In this document: piece by piece, positions 1-7,737 of the stretch | Position numbering within the stretch: position 1 is the stretch's first letter | Layout: every line of letters begins with the position of its first letter | DNA from: an uncultured Dokdonia sp. | GTDB lineage: Bacteria > Bacteroidota > Bacteroidia > Flavobacteriales > Flavobacteriaceae | Length of the DNA: 35,642 nucleotides | NCBI RefSeq assembly: GCF_937910895.1 | Contig: NZ_CALEMI010000119.1 | Location: forward strand, 1 to 35,642 | Direction of reading: 5' to 3' | Translations under genes and position numbers: made by a program | The notes under the pieces: generated by a model | The model's database searches: none | What the model was told of the DNA's origin: nothing | The model's input: only the letters and a program-made list of their open reading frames with translations

Positions 1-753
1 ATCAAATTGATTAATCCGCCTAAAATAGCTTTATTGAAAGGCGATGGCACGTCTTCTTTAAGTTACGGAGCGACTTGGTATTATTTTGAACAAACATTGG
101 AATATCCTGTAACGTCTATAGAAGCAGATCGTATTGGAAGTGTCAATCTGGATCAATTTGATATTATTGTAATGCCAAGCGGATGGTACGGAAGTACACT
201 TAATGAAGGAGCGCTTACCAAGGTACAAAGCTTTGTACGTGGTGGTGGAAAAATCATTGCTTTAGATAGAGCTGTTGGTGCTTTTGCAGGAAAAAGTGGT
301 TTTAGCTTAAAGCGAAATACGTCTTCTGATGAGGATAAAAAGGAAGATAAAAAAGACAACTTAATCCCGTATGCTGATCGTGAAGAAGAAAGCGTGACTA
401 ACTTTATCACAGGAAGTATTTTTAAAACCAGCGTAGATCCAACGCATCCTATGGCTTTTGGTTATGGCGATACGTATTACAGCTTAAAATTAGGAAGTAG
501 TGCTTACCAATATCTTGACAATGGGTTTAATGTAGCCTACATCGCAGATGATGTAACGAATGTTGCTGGGTTTGCTGGAGATGCTGCTAAATCGAAACTT
601 GGAAAATCACTCGTGTTTGGAGAAGAGCGTATGGGACGCGGAAGTATCATTTATATGGTAGACGATCCATTATTCCGTGCTTTCTGGCAAAACGGAAAGT
701 TGTTTTTTGCAAATGCCATTTTCTTTACCAATAATAATAAGTTTAGACTTTAA
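1..753 (+). CDS. M14-type zinc carboxypeptidase, C-terminal part (gene starts before the window)
   Basis: The reading frame is open from the first base, so the 5' end lies outside the window and the TTG at base 7 is not a real start. The visible 250 residues resemble the C-terminal class I glutamine-amidotransferase-like (flavodoxin-fold) domain that follows the M14 peptidase domain in large secreted flavobacterial zinc carboxypeptidases. Supporting segments are LKGDGTSSLSYG near the start, a GGGKIIALD strand-turn, LITGSIFKT-like and THPMAFGYG segments, and FGEERMGRGSIIYMVDDPLFR near the end. An acidic/lysine-rich insert (DEDKKEDKKD, about residues 104-114) looks like a surface loop. No catalytic M14 residues are visible here. 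The likely role is degradation of peptides outside the cell or in the periplasm. The assignment rests on remembered family resemblance, not on a search. A clear terminator follows. Confidence 0.75.
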   Translation: MKLINPPKIALLKGDGTSSLSYGATWYYFEQTLEYPVTSIEADRIGSVNLDQFDIIVMPSGWYGSTLNEGALTKVQSFVRGGGKIIALDRAVGAFAGKSGFSLKRNTSSDEDKKEDKKDNLIPYADREEESVTNFITGSIFKTSVDPTHPMAFGYGDTYYSLKLGSSAYQYLDNGFNVAYIADDVTNVAGFAGDAAKSKLGKSLVFGEERMGRGSIIYMVDDPLFRAFWQNGKLFFANAIFFTNNNKFRL

Positions 754-790
754 TACTCAAAAAGTATATTGTCTCCCACAAGATTGATTG

Positions 791-836
791 TTCTCTATCA
801 TTTGTACAGAAAAAGTAACAAATGATAGAGAATTTT
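791..836 (+). terminator. Strong intrinsic terminator after the carboxypeptidase gene
   Basis: Perfect 15-bp stem (791-805 with 818-832), 12-base loop, then TTTTT. It sits 38 bases after the carboxypeptidase stop and between convergent genes. Confidence 0.85.
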
Positions 837-844
837 TGGTTTAC

Positions 845-882
845 ACGCTTTCGCGACCTGCATGACGGCAGACAGAAGCGTA
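845..882. repeat. Interrupted copy of the dispersed TTTCGCGAAA palindrome
   Basis: The left part ACGCTTTCGCG (845-855) and the right end AAGCGTA (876-882) match the palindrome found elsewhere in the window. Twenty bases at 856-875 lie between them and contain a small CTGC/GCAG stem of their own. It lies between the terminator and the stop codon of the TPR membrane protein gene. Confidence 0.65.
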
Positions 883-883
883 C

Positions 884-1699
884 TTATTTTGATTGTAATG
901 CTGCTTGTATTTTTTGAGCTTCTGTATAATTGTAGTTGTCAGGATTGCTTAAGATGAGGGTGAGCATTTCATTTGCTTTCTCTGTATTTTCAACCTTTAA
1001 ATACATCAAAAGTTTATACCAATATCCATAGGAACTTTGAAGTGAATTTGTCGCAATTAGTGTGTTGTATGTTTGGTGTGCTTTCTCTAGATTTTCAGTT
1101 TGAAAATAAGAAGCTCCAAGATACATGAGTGCATACGAATAATAGGGATCACTGGCATCTATCGTATCTTTAAAATAACGGATTGCCTCTTTGTACTTTT
1201 GAGAAATGTACAGCGATTCTCCTTCTATAATAGCAGCTTGTGTATCTCCTTTTTCTCGTAGAGATGGTAATGTTTCCCAGTTGGCATATTGATCATAAAC
1301 GCTGCTAGATTGGGAGTTTATAAAGAATGGAAGTGCACATAATAAAAGGACAGCAGCTGCAATCGCCATACGATAATATATACGTCTGTCTTTCGTGTCT
1401 TTTTTCTTTTCGTAGTCTGCTCCTACCTCTCGTATAGTTTCTGATATTTCTGTAAAGGGATCGCTACGCAGTGTCTTTTTCAACTCTTGTAATTCTTGGT
1501 TGTCAGAATCATTTGTTAGTGTTGCCCAATTATCTTCTTTAAAAGAATCTTGTAATGATTCTTGAAGCAACACATCTTCTTGTAGAAGTTGATCATTAGT
1601 CAATTTTTCTTCAAAATTCACTACTTCTTCCTGAGACATCTTTTTTTGTAAATATGCCTCTATCTCTTGTTGTCTTTTGTCATCAAAAATTTGACTCAT
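884..1699 (-). CDS. Membrane TPR protein, probable anti-sigma factor of the adjacent ECF sigma factor
   Basis: This 271-residue protein has three parts. Residues 1-105 are charged and start with a helix (EIEAYLQKKMSQEEVVNFEEKL) of the kind that opens many Bacteroidota anti-sigma proteins. One membrane segment lies at about 110-127 (MAIAAAVLLLCALPFFI). Residues 140-271 carry two to three TPR-like helix pairs (SLYISQKYKEAIRYFKDTI; YLGASYFQTENLEKAHQTY). With lysine/arginine-rich residues just before the membrane segment, the N-terminus should be cytoplasmic and the TPR part periplasmic. Its ATG overlaps the sigma factor stop by four bases (ATGA), implying translational coupling. No zinc-finger cysteines are present, so it is not a ZAS-type anti-sigma. 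The anti-sigma role is inferred from position, topology and the N-terminal helix; a TPR scaffold without sigma binding is the alternative. Confidence 0.7.
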   Translation of the reverse strand: MSQIFDDKRQQEIEAYLQKKMSQEEVVNFEEKLTNDQLLQEDVLLQESLQDSFKEDNWATLTNDSDNQELQELKKTLRSDPFTEISETIREVGADYEKKKDTKDRRIYYRMAIAAAVLLLCALPFFINSQSSSVYDQYANWETLPSLREKGDTQAAIIEGESLYISQKYKEAIRYFKDTIDASDPYYSYALMYLGASYFQTENLEKAHQTYNTLIATNSLQSSYGYWYKLLMYLKVENTEKANEMLTLILSNPDNYNYTEAQKIQAALQSK

Positions 1700-2253
1700 C
1701 TCTTTAATTTACGGTATTTTCGATCTTCTTTTATTAACTGAATGATTTTTGCCTTACATTTAAAAACGCGTTGTCTTACGGTGTTTACAGATGTATAGTC
1801 TAATTCTTGAAGAATATCTTCATAACTCATTCCATTAAAATAGCTTCCTAAAATCTCTTTACAATTTGGAGATAATAATTGAAACTTTTCTTGGTAAAAT
1901 TCTAATCTTTTTTGTTCTAAAATAAATAATCCTAGGTCTGCTTCTTTATCTACATAGTGTGCTGGATCATGATTCATTACCCTATTTTTATTACTTTTTA
2001 GAGTTCTTCTCCAAATATTTTTACAAATGGTAAAAAAATAGGCTTCAAAAGAATTTACTTTTAATGGGCTTTCTTTATGTTTTACAATAAGATACATAAG
2101 ACTATCGTGAAAAACGTCTTGCACATCTTCTTCTTTTCCTTTGTTATCTAAAACAAACGATTTTACTTTAGGAAAAAAAGTTTCATAAATACTCGCAACT
2201 ACTTTTCTATCATTATGTATTAATCCATTCAAATACTTTTCAGTTTCTTCCAT
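1696..2253 (-). CDS. ECF-type RNA polymerase sigma factor
   Basis: 185 residues, the usual size for an extracytoplasmic-function sigma-70 factor. Region 2 is seen at about residues 20-90, including VQDVFHDSLMYLIVKHKE and FEAYFFTICKNIWRR, the core-RNAP-binding and -10 recognition part. Region 4 is seen at about 120-180 with a helix-turn-helix (LSPNCKEILGSYFNGMSYEDILQELDYTS, then VRQRVFKCKAKI). It would direct RNA polymerase to a small regulon, probably including its own operon. The gene is followed with a 4-base overlap by the membrane TPR protein and is divergent from the subtilase gene across 116 bases. The start ATG at 2253 is preceded by AT-rich DNA without a good Shine-Dalgarno, normal in this phylum. 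The family call is firm; the trigger and regulon are unknown. Confidence 0.92.
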   Translation of the reverse strand: MEETEKYLNGLIHNDRKVVASIYETFFPKVKSFVLDNKGKEEDVQDVFHDSLMYLIVKHKESPLKVNSFEAYFFTICKNIWRRTLKSNKNRVMNHDPAHYVDKEADLGLFILEQKRLEFYQEKFQLLSPNCKEILGSYFNGMSYEDILQELDYTSVNTVRQRVFKCKAKIIQLIKEDRKYRKLKR

Positions 2254-2320
2254 AGATTACTTTGTAGCGTTTTTAAAAAAAATCCTTAAATTAATTTGGG
2301 TAATAAATTCTAACTAATAC

Positions 2321-2332
2321 TACTTTAAAGTA
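2321..2332. promoter_or_regulatory. 12-bp perfect palindrome in the divergent sigma/subtilase promoter region
   Basis: TACTTTAAAGTA is its own reverse complement. An AGAGT-A-ACTCT inverted repeat (2333-2343) follows directly. Both sit roughly midway between the divergent start codons (2253 and 2370). They could be an operator or overlapping promoter elements; no phylum-standard TAnnTTTG box was found in this gap. Confidence 0.4.
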
Positions 2333-2369
2333 AGAGTAACTCTTTTTATTAATTTTTAACACCATAAAG

Positions 2370-3641
2370 ATGAAAAAAATAATTGGTAGTTTTTTAATAG
2401 TCATAAGTTTATTGATAGCATCTTGCTCTCATACTGATGATACTATAGAGGAAAACATCGTTACAGGAGCAAACTACAAAGCACAATCTACAGCTGTAAA
2501 TTCTCCAAAATTTTCTGATAGAGAACTTATTATTCAATATAAAAAAAATACAAGACCTAGTAAAAAAGCGGCATTAAGGCAATACTATCATGTCGTAGAC
2601 TATGAAGTATGTACGCACTGTGATGGTACTATTGAGAAATGGGATTTTGGCCCTGGAATTGATTTAGAAAATAAATTTGGCTCTGTAAGTTCTGGTAGTG
2701 GTGGCGCAGAAAGTATCCAAAATGTAACTATCGAATTTAGTTTTGAAAATGAAGAAGAGATTGCTTCTCTTATAGGAGGATCTGGTTATACAAATGATGC
2801 TGATCATATTGCTTCTAGTAATCAAAACGCAGTGATCATAGCTGTTTTAGATTCTGGTATTGATGTTAATTATCCTACTTTTGATTCCAATCCTTTTTTA
2901 TACAATGCTGCTAGTCATGGTATCTCAGGATTACATTCTGGATGGGATTATGTAAATGAAGATAATACTTGTTATGATGATTATGAACAAGTACACGGTA
3001 CTGCAGTAAGTACACTTATTTACGAATCACTTAATCACGCTGATATCCCCTACCGAGTATTGCCTGTAAAAATCGCAAATCAGGACGGTGAAGTAAGTAT
3101 ATTTGATATGTTATGTGGTATGATGTTCTCACTACCTAAAGCAAATATTCTTCATATAAGTGCTGGTTGGTATGACGCTGCAGGTGCAAATCCAAACACC
3201 ACTAGTATTTTTTTAGATATATTATCTCAGTATGAAGATGTACTCGTTGTTACTTCAGCAGGGAATTATTCGAATAACAATGACGATACCATCGCTCATT
3301 ATCCTTCCAATTTTTCTGCTATGATTTCTAACGTCATTGCTGTTGGCGCTACGAATGAAGAGGTTACAGATGCTGCTTATTTTACAAATTACGGTAGATA
3401 CACCGTCGATTTTATGTCCAATGGAACTAATCTCCCTTTTGTAAATAGTCTGGAACAACCTGTGCCTATTTCTGGGACTTCCTTCTCAACTCCTTTAGTA
3501 ACTGCTGTTGCCGCTAAAATACTCTATGATTCTGGTATGAGCTATACTCCATACGAAATCAAACAAGAATTAGATAGTAATGGTATCCCCGTTACCTACG
3601 CAAAACAAACCATATATAATAAATATATTATGCCTTTATAG
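2370..3641 (+). CDS. Subtilisin-like serine protease (S8 family), lipoprotein
   Basis: 423 residues beginning with a lipoprotein signal peptide whose lipobox LIASC gives an acylated Cys19. Residues 48-130 form a pro-region-like segment (ELIIQYKKN, then a C81-x-x-C84 pair in a VCTHCDGTIEKW motif). The S8 domain follows with all four expected residues: Asp161 (AVLDSGID), His209 (VHGTA), Asn299 of the oxyanion hole (TSAGNYS) and Ser371 (SGTSFSTP). The enzyme is therefore predicted to be active, and anchored facing the periplasm or the outer membrane. There is no T9SS sorting domain. It is divergent from the sigma factor and 94 bases upstream of the CHAT gene, with a terminator between, so the two plus-strand genes may be transcribed separately. 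A role in cutting the CHAT protein or the anti-sigma is a hypothesis. Confidence 0.9.
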   Translation: MKKIIGSFLIVISLLIASCSHTDDTIEENIVTGANYKAQSTAVNSPKFSDRELIIQYKKNTRPSKKAALRQYYHVVDYEVCTHCDGTIEKWDFGPGIDLENKFGSVSSGSGGAESIQNVTIEFSFENEEEIASLIGGSGYTNDADHIASSNQNAVIIAVLDSGIDVNYPTFDSNPFLYNAASHGISGLHSGWDYVNEDNTCYDDYEQVHGTAVSTLIYESLNHADIPYRVLPVKIANQDGEVSIFDMLCGMMFSLPKANILHISAGWYDAAGANPNTTSIFLDILSQYEDVLVVTSAGNYSNNNDDTIAHYPSNFSAMISNVIAVGATNEEVTDAAYFTNYGRYTVDFMSNGTNLPFVNSLEQPVPISGTSFSTPLVTAVAAKILYDSGMSYTPYEIKQELDSNGIPVTYAKQTIYNKYIMPL

Positions 3642-3669
3642 TAAATATACATATAGCATAATTTAGAGG

Positions 3670-3703
3670 AAAAGTCTTTGATTGATAATCGAAGACTTTT
3701 TTT
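3670..3703 (+). terminator. Intrinsic terminator after the subtilase gene
   Basis: A 13-bp stem (3670-3682 with 3688-3700, one G-U pair), a 5-base loop and a run of T. It separates the subtilase from the CHAT gene. Confidence 0.8.
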
Positions 3704-3735
3704 ATACTTATTTTTAAGGTAACTAACTCCTAATT

Positions 3736-6486
3736 ATGTACAAACCAATTTATTATTTCTTCGTGTGTTTTGGTGTACTCTGTAATCTCCAAACATACTC
3801 TCAAGAAAATTTAAAAGTCACTTTTGATCGTATATATTCTGATAGTCAACAATCCAATGGAGATAAAATTGAAAATATACATCAGTTACTTTCTAAAACA
3901 GATACACTCACTGTGACGCCTGAATTAGGGTATGCATATCACAAACTAGGGTTGCTATATAATGCTAAACAAAGCTATGAAAAAGCAATACAAGAAACTT
4001 TAAAAGCAATAGAAATAAGAAGTTCCATTAAAGAGATAGATTCTAAAGATTTAAATAATAGTTTATATAATACTTTTATTTATTACAAAGCATTAGGAAA
4101 AGATCAAGAAGGACAGATATACTTAGAAAAAATTCTAGAAAATAAAGGTGCCGATAAATTTAATTTTAAAGCCCTTATCGAATTAGCACTACTACAAAGT
4201 AATGAAGGTGATTATTTTAAAGCGCTTCAATATTTAGAACCTGTTGTATTATCATTTGACATTTATAAAGATGAAAGGACGTTTATTCTTGGTCATCTAT
4301 CCTGTATAGAGACGTATAGTAAAATGAGCATGCCTCAAAAGTATTTAGAAAAAGTATCGCTACATAAAGAAAAAATAGAGTCGCTTAAAGACTATGTTTC
4401 TTCTAAAGAGATAGCAGATATGCATACAAATTTAGGGACTATTTTTGAGAAAGTAAATGAAAAAGAAAAAGCGATTATTCACTATGAAAAAGCGCTGTCT
4501 TTATATATACAAGCTGAGGATTCTAATAATATCGGTACTTTATATACTAATATTGCCGCTATACATTCAAGAAAAAATGAACATGAAAAAGCAAAAAAAT
4601 ACTATGCAAAAGCTTTAGAAATAAATGATGATCCTATCAAAAGAGCTGATGTTTATGACAACCAAGGATTTTATCTCCTAACGGATGATCCCAAGGAAAA
4701 GATTCCTTATTATCAAAAAGCTATTTATACAGCTTTGAATCAAGACTATGATTCTACTAATATTAGTCAGTTACCTCCTATAAACTCTTTTAAAGAGTAC
4801 ATATACAAGCCTGATGTACTAGAATATCTCGTCAATAAAGCTAGTGCTTGGTTAGATGCATATCATTTAGAAAAAAATCGCACCTATCTTGAATATGCAA
4901 AAGAAACTCTTTACTTAGTAGATGAGTTAGTATCTTTAATTCGACTAGATAGTGACGTAGATCAATCTAAACTTTTTTGGATCAATAGTGGTGTAGACTC
5001 TTATATGCTTGCCGTAGAAGCTTGCTATTTATTAAATGAACCAGAAGATGCCTTTTATTTTATGGAAAAAAATAAAGCTTTACTCCTTCTAGAACATTTG
5101 GACAAACGCTATACACGACAGAGTCTAGATATCCCTGTCTCTATTTTACAAAAAGAAAAGCACCTTCTTAAAAAGAGAATAGCCATTAAACAACAACTTC
5201 AAAAAACAAAAAACAACATTAAACTGCAACAGGAATTTATAGAAGTAGACAACGTATATGTTATGTTTTTGGATTCTATAAAGCGTGAATTCCCAACATA
5301 CTATACCATAAAAACCGAACCTAAAATTTTATCACTTAAAGAAAGTATAGAAAAACACGTCACAAATGACACCTACCTTATAGAATATATTATCAATACA
5401 TCCAGTGGATATGGTATCTTCTGTTCTAAGGATATTACTCATTTTTTTAAGATTCAAGAAGTTCCAGAATTACTACAACAAGTCCAATTTCTCAAACGTG
5501 AATTAAGCGCTCCATTTACAACAAGAGAAGCGTTTAGCACCTATCAAGATACTTCGTATGTGGTATTCAAAAAACTATTCCCATTTGTAGAAAAAACAGA
5601 AGATCTTGAAAAGAAAAAACTAGTTATTATTCCAGACTATGAACTTCATAACCTCCCGTTTTCAGCGCTTACTTTAAGCAATGAAGCAACAAGTTTCAAA
5701 CTAGATTACCTACTTCATCATACAGAAACAGTGTACTTACATTCTGCTTCTGTTTTTCAACAGATTAACAAAACAGCAAAGACATCAGCTCCTAGGATTA
5801 CTGGATTTGCGCCAACTAATTTTAAAAATAACAACTTAATAGATTTAAATAAAAGTGAAGAAGAAATGAAAGAACTCGCTTCTTTTTTACCCATGTCATT
5901 ACAATTAAAGGAAGAGGCTACAAAATCTTCTTTTATTTCAAGTTTAAAAAACACCAGTATTATTCATATAAATTCTCATGCAGGATATAGTACAAATAGT
6001 ACCCCATGGCTACAATTATATGATGATAAGATTCTTCTAGATGAATTATATGATGTAGTGAATAATACTAATCTTATTATTCTGGATGCCTGCAAAGGCG
6101 CACAAGGAGATCAAGAAGCTGGCGAAGGAATTATGAGTTTGTCTCGTGGCTTTTTCTATAGCGGTACTCAAAGCGTCATTGCTTCTCATTGGAATGTAAA
6201 TGAAACAGCTAATAATGAAATTTTATATACATTTTATAAAGAACTTAAAGAAGGAAAGACTAGATCTAAAGCATTACATACAGCACAAAAGTCTTATATA
6301 AACAATCATCAACTAGAGCAAACCTCTCCTTATTTCTGGGCAGCTAACACCCTAACAGGCGATGACACCTCACTAGAATTAGCACCAGATTATTTTTGGC
6401 TTAAAATAGTGGGGATTTTGATCCTAATAGGTATTATCGTATTTGCTTTAATATATATCAAAAAAAAGAGGGTATCTACAAACTAG
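3736..6486 (+). CDS. TPR-CHAT protease, exported and membrane-anchored at the C-terminus
   Basis: 916 residues. A signal peptide occupies about 1-23 (IYYFFVCFGVLCNLQTYS, then Q). TPR repeats run from about 70 to 330 (ELGYAYHKLGLLYNAKQSY; LGTIFEKVNEKEKAIIHYEKAL; IAAIHSRKNEHEKAKKYYAKAL). A helical linker leads to a CHAT (caspase HetF associated with TPRs) domain at about 540-880. The caspase-like dyad is present: His748 in HINSHAG and Cys786 in LDACKGAQGD, followed by GFFYSGTQSVIASHWNVNE. One membrane segment is at about 886-907 with a KKKR tail. This topology (cleaved signal, C-terminal anchor, positive tail) puts the protease domain outside the cytoplasm. The partner genes are an ECF sigma factor, a TPR anti-sigma candidate and a subtilase. 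CHAT proteins are known as cysteine proteases, for example TPR-CHAT of the type III-E CRISPR complex. The substrate here is unknown. Confidence 0.9.
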   Translation: MYKPIYYFFVCFGVLCNLQTYSQENLKVTFDRIYSDSQQSNGDKIENIHQLLSKTDTLTVTPELGYAYHKLGLLYNAKQSYEKAIQETLKAIEIRSSIKEIDSKDLNNSLYNTFIYYKALGKDQEGQIYLEKILENKGADKFNFKALIELALLQSNEGDYFKALQYLEPVVLSFDIYKDERTFILGHLSCIETYSKMSMPQKYLEKVSLHKEKIESLKDYVSSKEIADMHTNLGTIFEKVNEKEKAIIHYEKALSLYIQAEDSNNIGTLYTNIAAIHSRKNEHEKAKKYYAKALEINDDPIKRADVYDNQGFYLLTDDPKEKIPYYQKAIYTALNQDYDSTNISQLPPINSFKEYIYKPDVLEYLVNKASAWLDAYHLEKNRTYLEYAKETLYLVDELVSLIRLDSDVDQSKLFWINSGVDSYMLAVEACYLLNEPEDAFYFMEKNKALLLLEHLDKRYTRQSLDIPVSILQKEKHLLKKRIAIKQQLQKTKNNIKLQQEFIEVDNVYVMFLDSIKREFPTYYTIKTEPKILSLKESIEKHVTNDTYLIEYIINTSSGYGIFCSKDITHFFKIQEVPELLQQVQFLKRELSAPFTTREAFSTYQDTSYVVFKKLFPFVEKTEDLEKKKLVIIPDYELHNLPFSALTLSNEATSFKLDYLLHHTETVYLHSASVFQQINKTAKTSAPRITGFAPTNFKNNNLIDLNKSEEEMKELASFLPMSLQLKEEATKSSFISSLKNTSIIHINSHAGYSTNSTPWLQLYDDKILLDELYDVVNNTNLIILDACKGAQGDQEAGEGIMSLSRGFFYSGTQSVIASHWNVNETANNEILYTFYKELKEGKTRSKALHTAQKSYINNHQLEQTSPYFWAANTLTGDDTSLELAPDYFWLKIVGILILIGIIVFALIYIKKKRVSTN

Positions 6487-6493
6487 ATAACCC
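6460..6493 (-). terminator. Terminator of the cysteine/tryptophan lipoprotein gene, embedded in the CHAT gene end
   Basis: On the minus strand a GGGT(T)ATCT...AGATACCC hairpin (arms 6485-6493 and 6470-6477, one bulged base) is followed by CTC and eight T (6460-6467). It lies over the last codons and stop of the CHAT gene. On the plus strand the hairpin has no T run. Confidence 0.7.
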
Positions 6494-6528
6494 CTTCTCT
6501 TACTAAACCAAAATTAATACACTACCGA

Positions 6529-7428
6529 TTAACACCAAGAACATCCATTATCTATAAAATCCCAAAAGAAATCAAAGCTATTCCAACCTCCAAATTCATT
6601 ACCACACCATGAAATTCTACTCATAGTCACACGCCCTCCATCAGATAATTCGCCCTCAAATAAGAAAATAGGCTCGTTTTCATAGGTATGCCATACATAT
6701 ACAATCTCGCCATTAATAAGATGCTCTGCAGCAGCCGTTCCTGTAAATCTCCCTTCTAAGAATCGATATTCTACCAAATCATCTGGAGTTACTCCTAAGT
6801 CTTCCATAAAAGCTTCTACTGTAAGACCTCCTCCTACAGGAAAATCTTGTGCATCAATAGCACCATATACAGCGTGCTGATCTAATTCGATCTCTTTAAC
6901 AGTAATATCTATAAGTGCTTCTCCATGTTCAAGGTTTGTAAAATCCAATACATAATCACCAGCTTTTAACGTAATTTCTTGTACACCTAACCTTCTAGAA
7001 ACCTCTTCAGTAAGGATGACATCCTCGCTTATACGTACAGATCTTTCTCCTAAACCTCTAGAAAAGGCAACACGTAATTTATCTTCATATCTCTGGTATC
7101 CTACAAATCCATTTTGAGGACTAGAATCATTAGCCATCATAGTTTCAAATACCTGACCTGCTGACCCTGTATCATTGCCTGAATCTGAAATATTAGAGAA
7201 GATAAGGATATCACCGTCACCATTACTAAAACAGACTCCCCCGCCTGGTCCGCACGTTCTACCATATCTCCAATCCATCACAAATACCCAAGGGGCATAT
7301 AATGCTCTATTTGAAGACTGTAGATTTGCGGTTTCTAAATTGTTTGAAGCATCATTTGCTTCGTTTTCTGTTTCACACGAAAACAGAAAAAATACTGCTA
7401 ATACTACTAAAGCTACATTTTTTAACAT
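6529..7428 (-). CDS. Lipoprotein of unknown function with conserved-looking cysteines
   Basis: 299 residues; I do not recognise a family. A lipoprotein signal peptide ends in FLFSC (Cys18), followed by an Asn/Glu-rich tether. The mature part has five further cysteines in two clusters: C59 and C66 near the start (in YGRTCGPGGGVC) and C275, C296 and C299 at the very end (WCGNEFGGW; NGCSWC). These clusters are also rich in tryptophan, which suggests disulfides linking the two ends of a beta-rich domain. The middle (about 90-260) looks like beta strands. It is convergent with the CHAT gene and its terminator lies within that gene. A role as a surface substrate, sensor or partner of the neighbouring proteases is possible but unsupported by the sequence itself. 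Confidence 0.75.
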   Translation of the reverse strand: MLKNVALVVLAVFFLFSCETENEANDASNNLETANLQSSNRALYAPWVFVMDWRYGRTCGPGGGVCFSNGDGDILIFSNISDSGNDTGSAGQVFETMMANDSSPQNGFVGYQRYEDKLRVAFSRGLGERSVRISEDVILTEEVSRRLGVQEITLKAGDYVLDFTNLEHGEALIDITVKEIELDQHAVYGAIDAQDFPVGGGLTVEAFMEDLGVTPDDLVEYRFLEGRFTGTAAAEHLINGEIVYVWHTYENEPIFLFEGELSDGGRVTMSRISWCGNEFGGWNSFDFFWDFIDNGCSWC

Positions 7429-7737
7429 AATATATTGATTTTCAGACCTACTCTATTTAATAATTCGCTTTTCGGTGACCGCGCTTTATAAACAAGTAGT
7501 AGAATAAAAGATTCATTACCCAAAAAATTTATCTATTCCTTAATTTTTTAAATTACTCATTACCAGAAAGATAAACAATACAAGATATATACGCTTTCGC
7601 GAAAGCGTTATTTCACAAACAAAAGCCTGAAAATTGAAAATAGACATACGTATTGGAAGTCTTGTTTTTGTATGTCCTGAAAGAAGTTGAATTTTAAAAA
7701 ATGAGAGAATACGAGTATCTTCCTAATAATTATTATG
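7429..7737. other. 309-base gap upstream of the lipoprotein gene
   Basis: Holds the 5' region of the minus-strand lipoprotein gene, one perfect copy of the dispersed palindrome (7591-7608), and a weak 7-bp inverted repeat (GACATAC 7643-7649, GTATGTC 7670-7676) downstream of the propeller lipoprotein that could be part of its terminator. No convincing promoter box and no small gene were seen. Confidence 0.5.
7591..7608. repeat. Dispersed palindrome, perfect 18-bp copy
   Basis: ACGCTTTCGCGAAAGCGT, identical to its reverse complement. Intergenic; no T run follows on either strand, so it is not an ordinary terminator. Confidence 0.9.

Noticed and set aside
7643-7676. Terminator of the propeller lipoprotein gene
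   Set aside because: Only a 7-bp stem with a 20-base loop and a poor T run; kept as a weak inverted repeat only.
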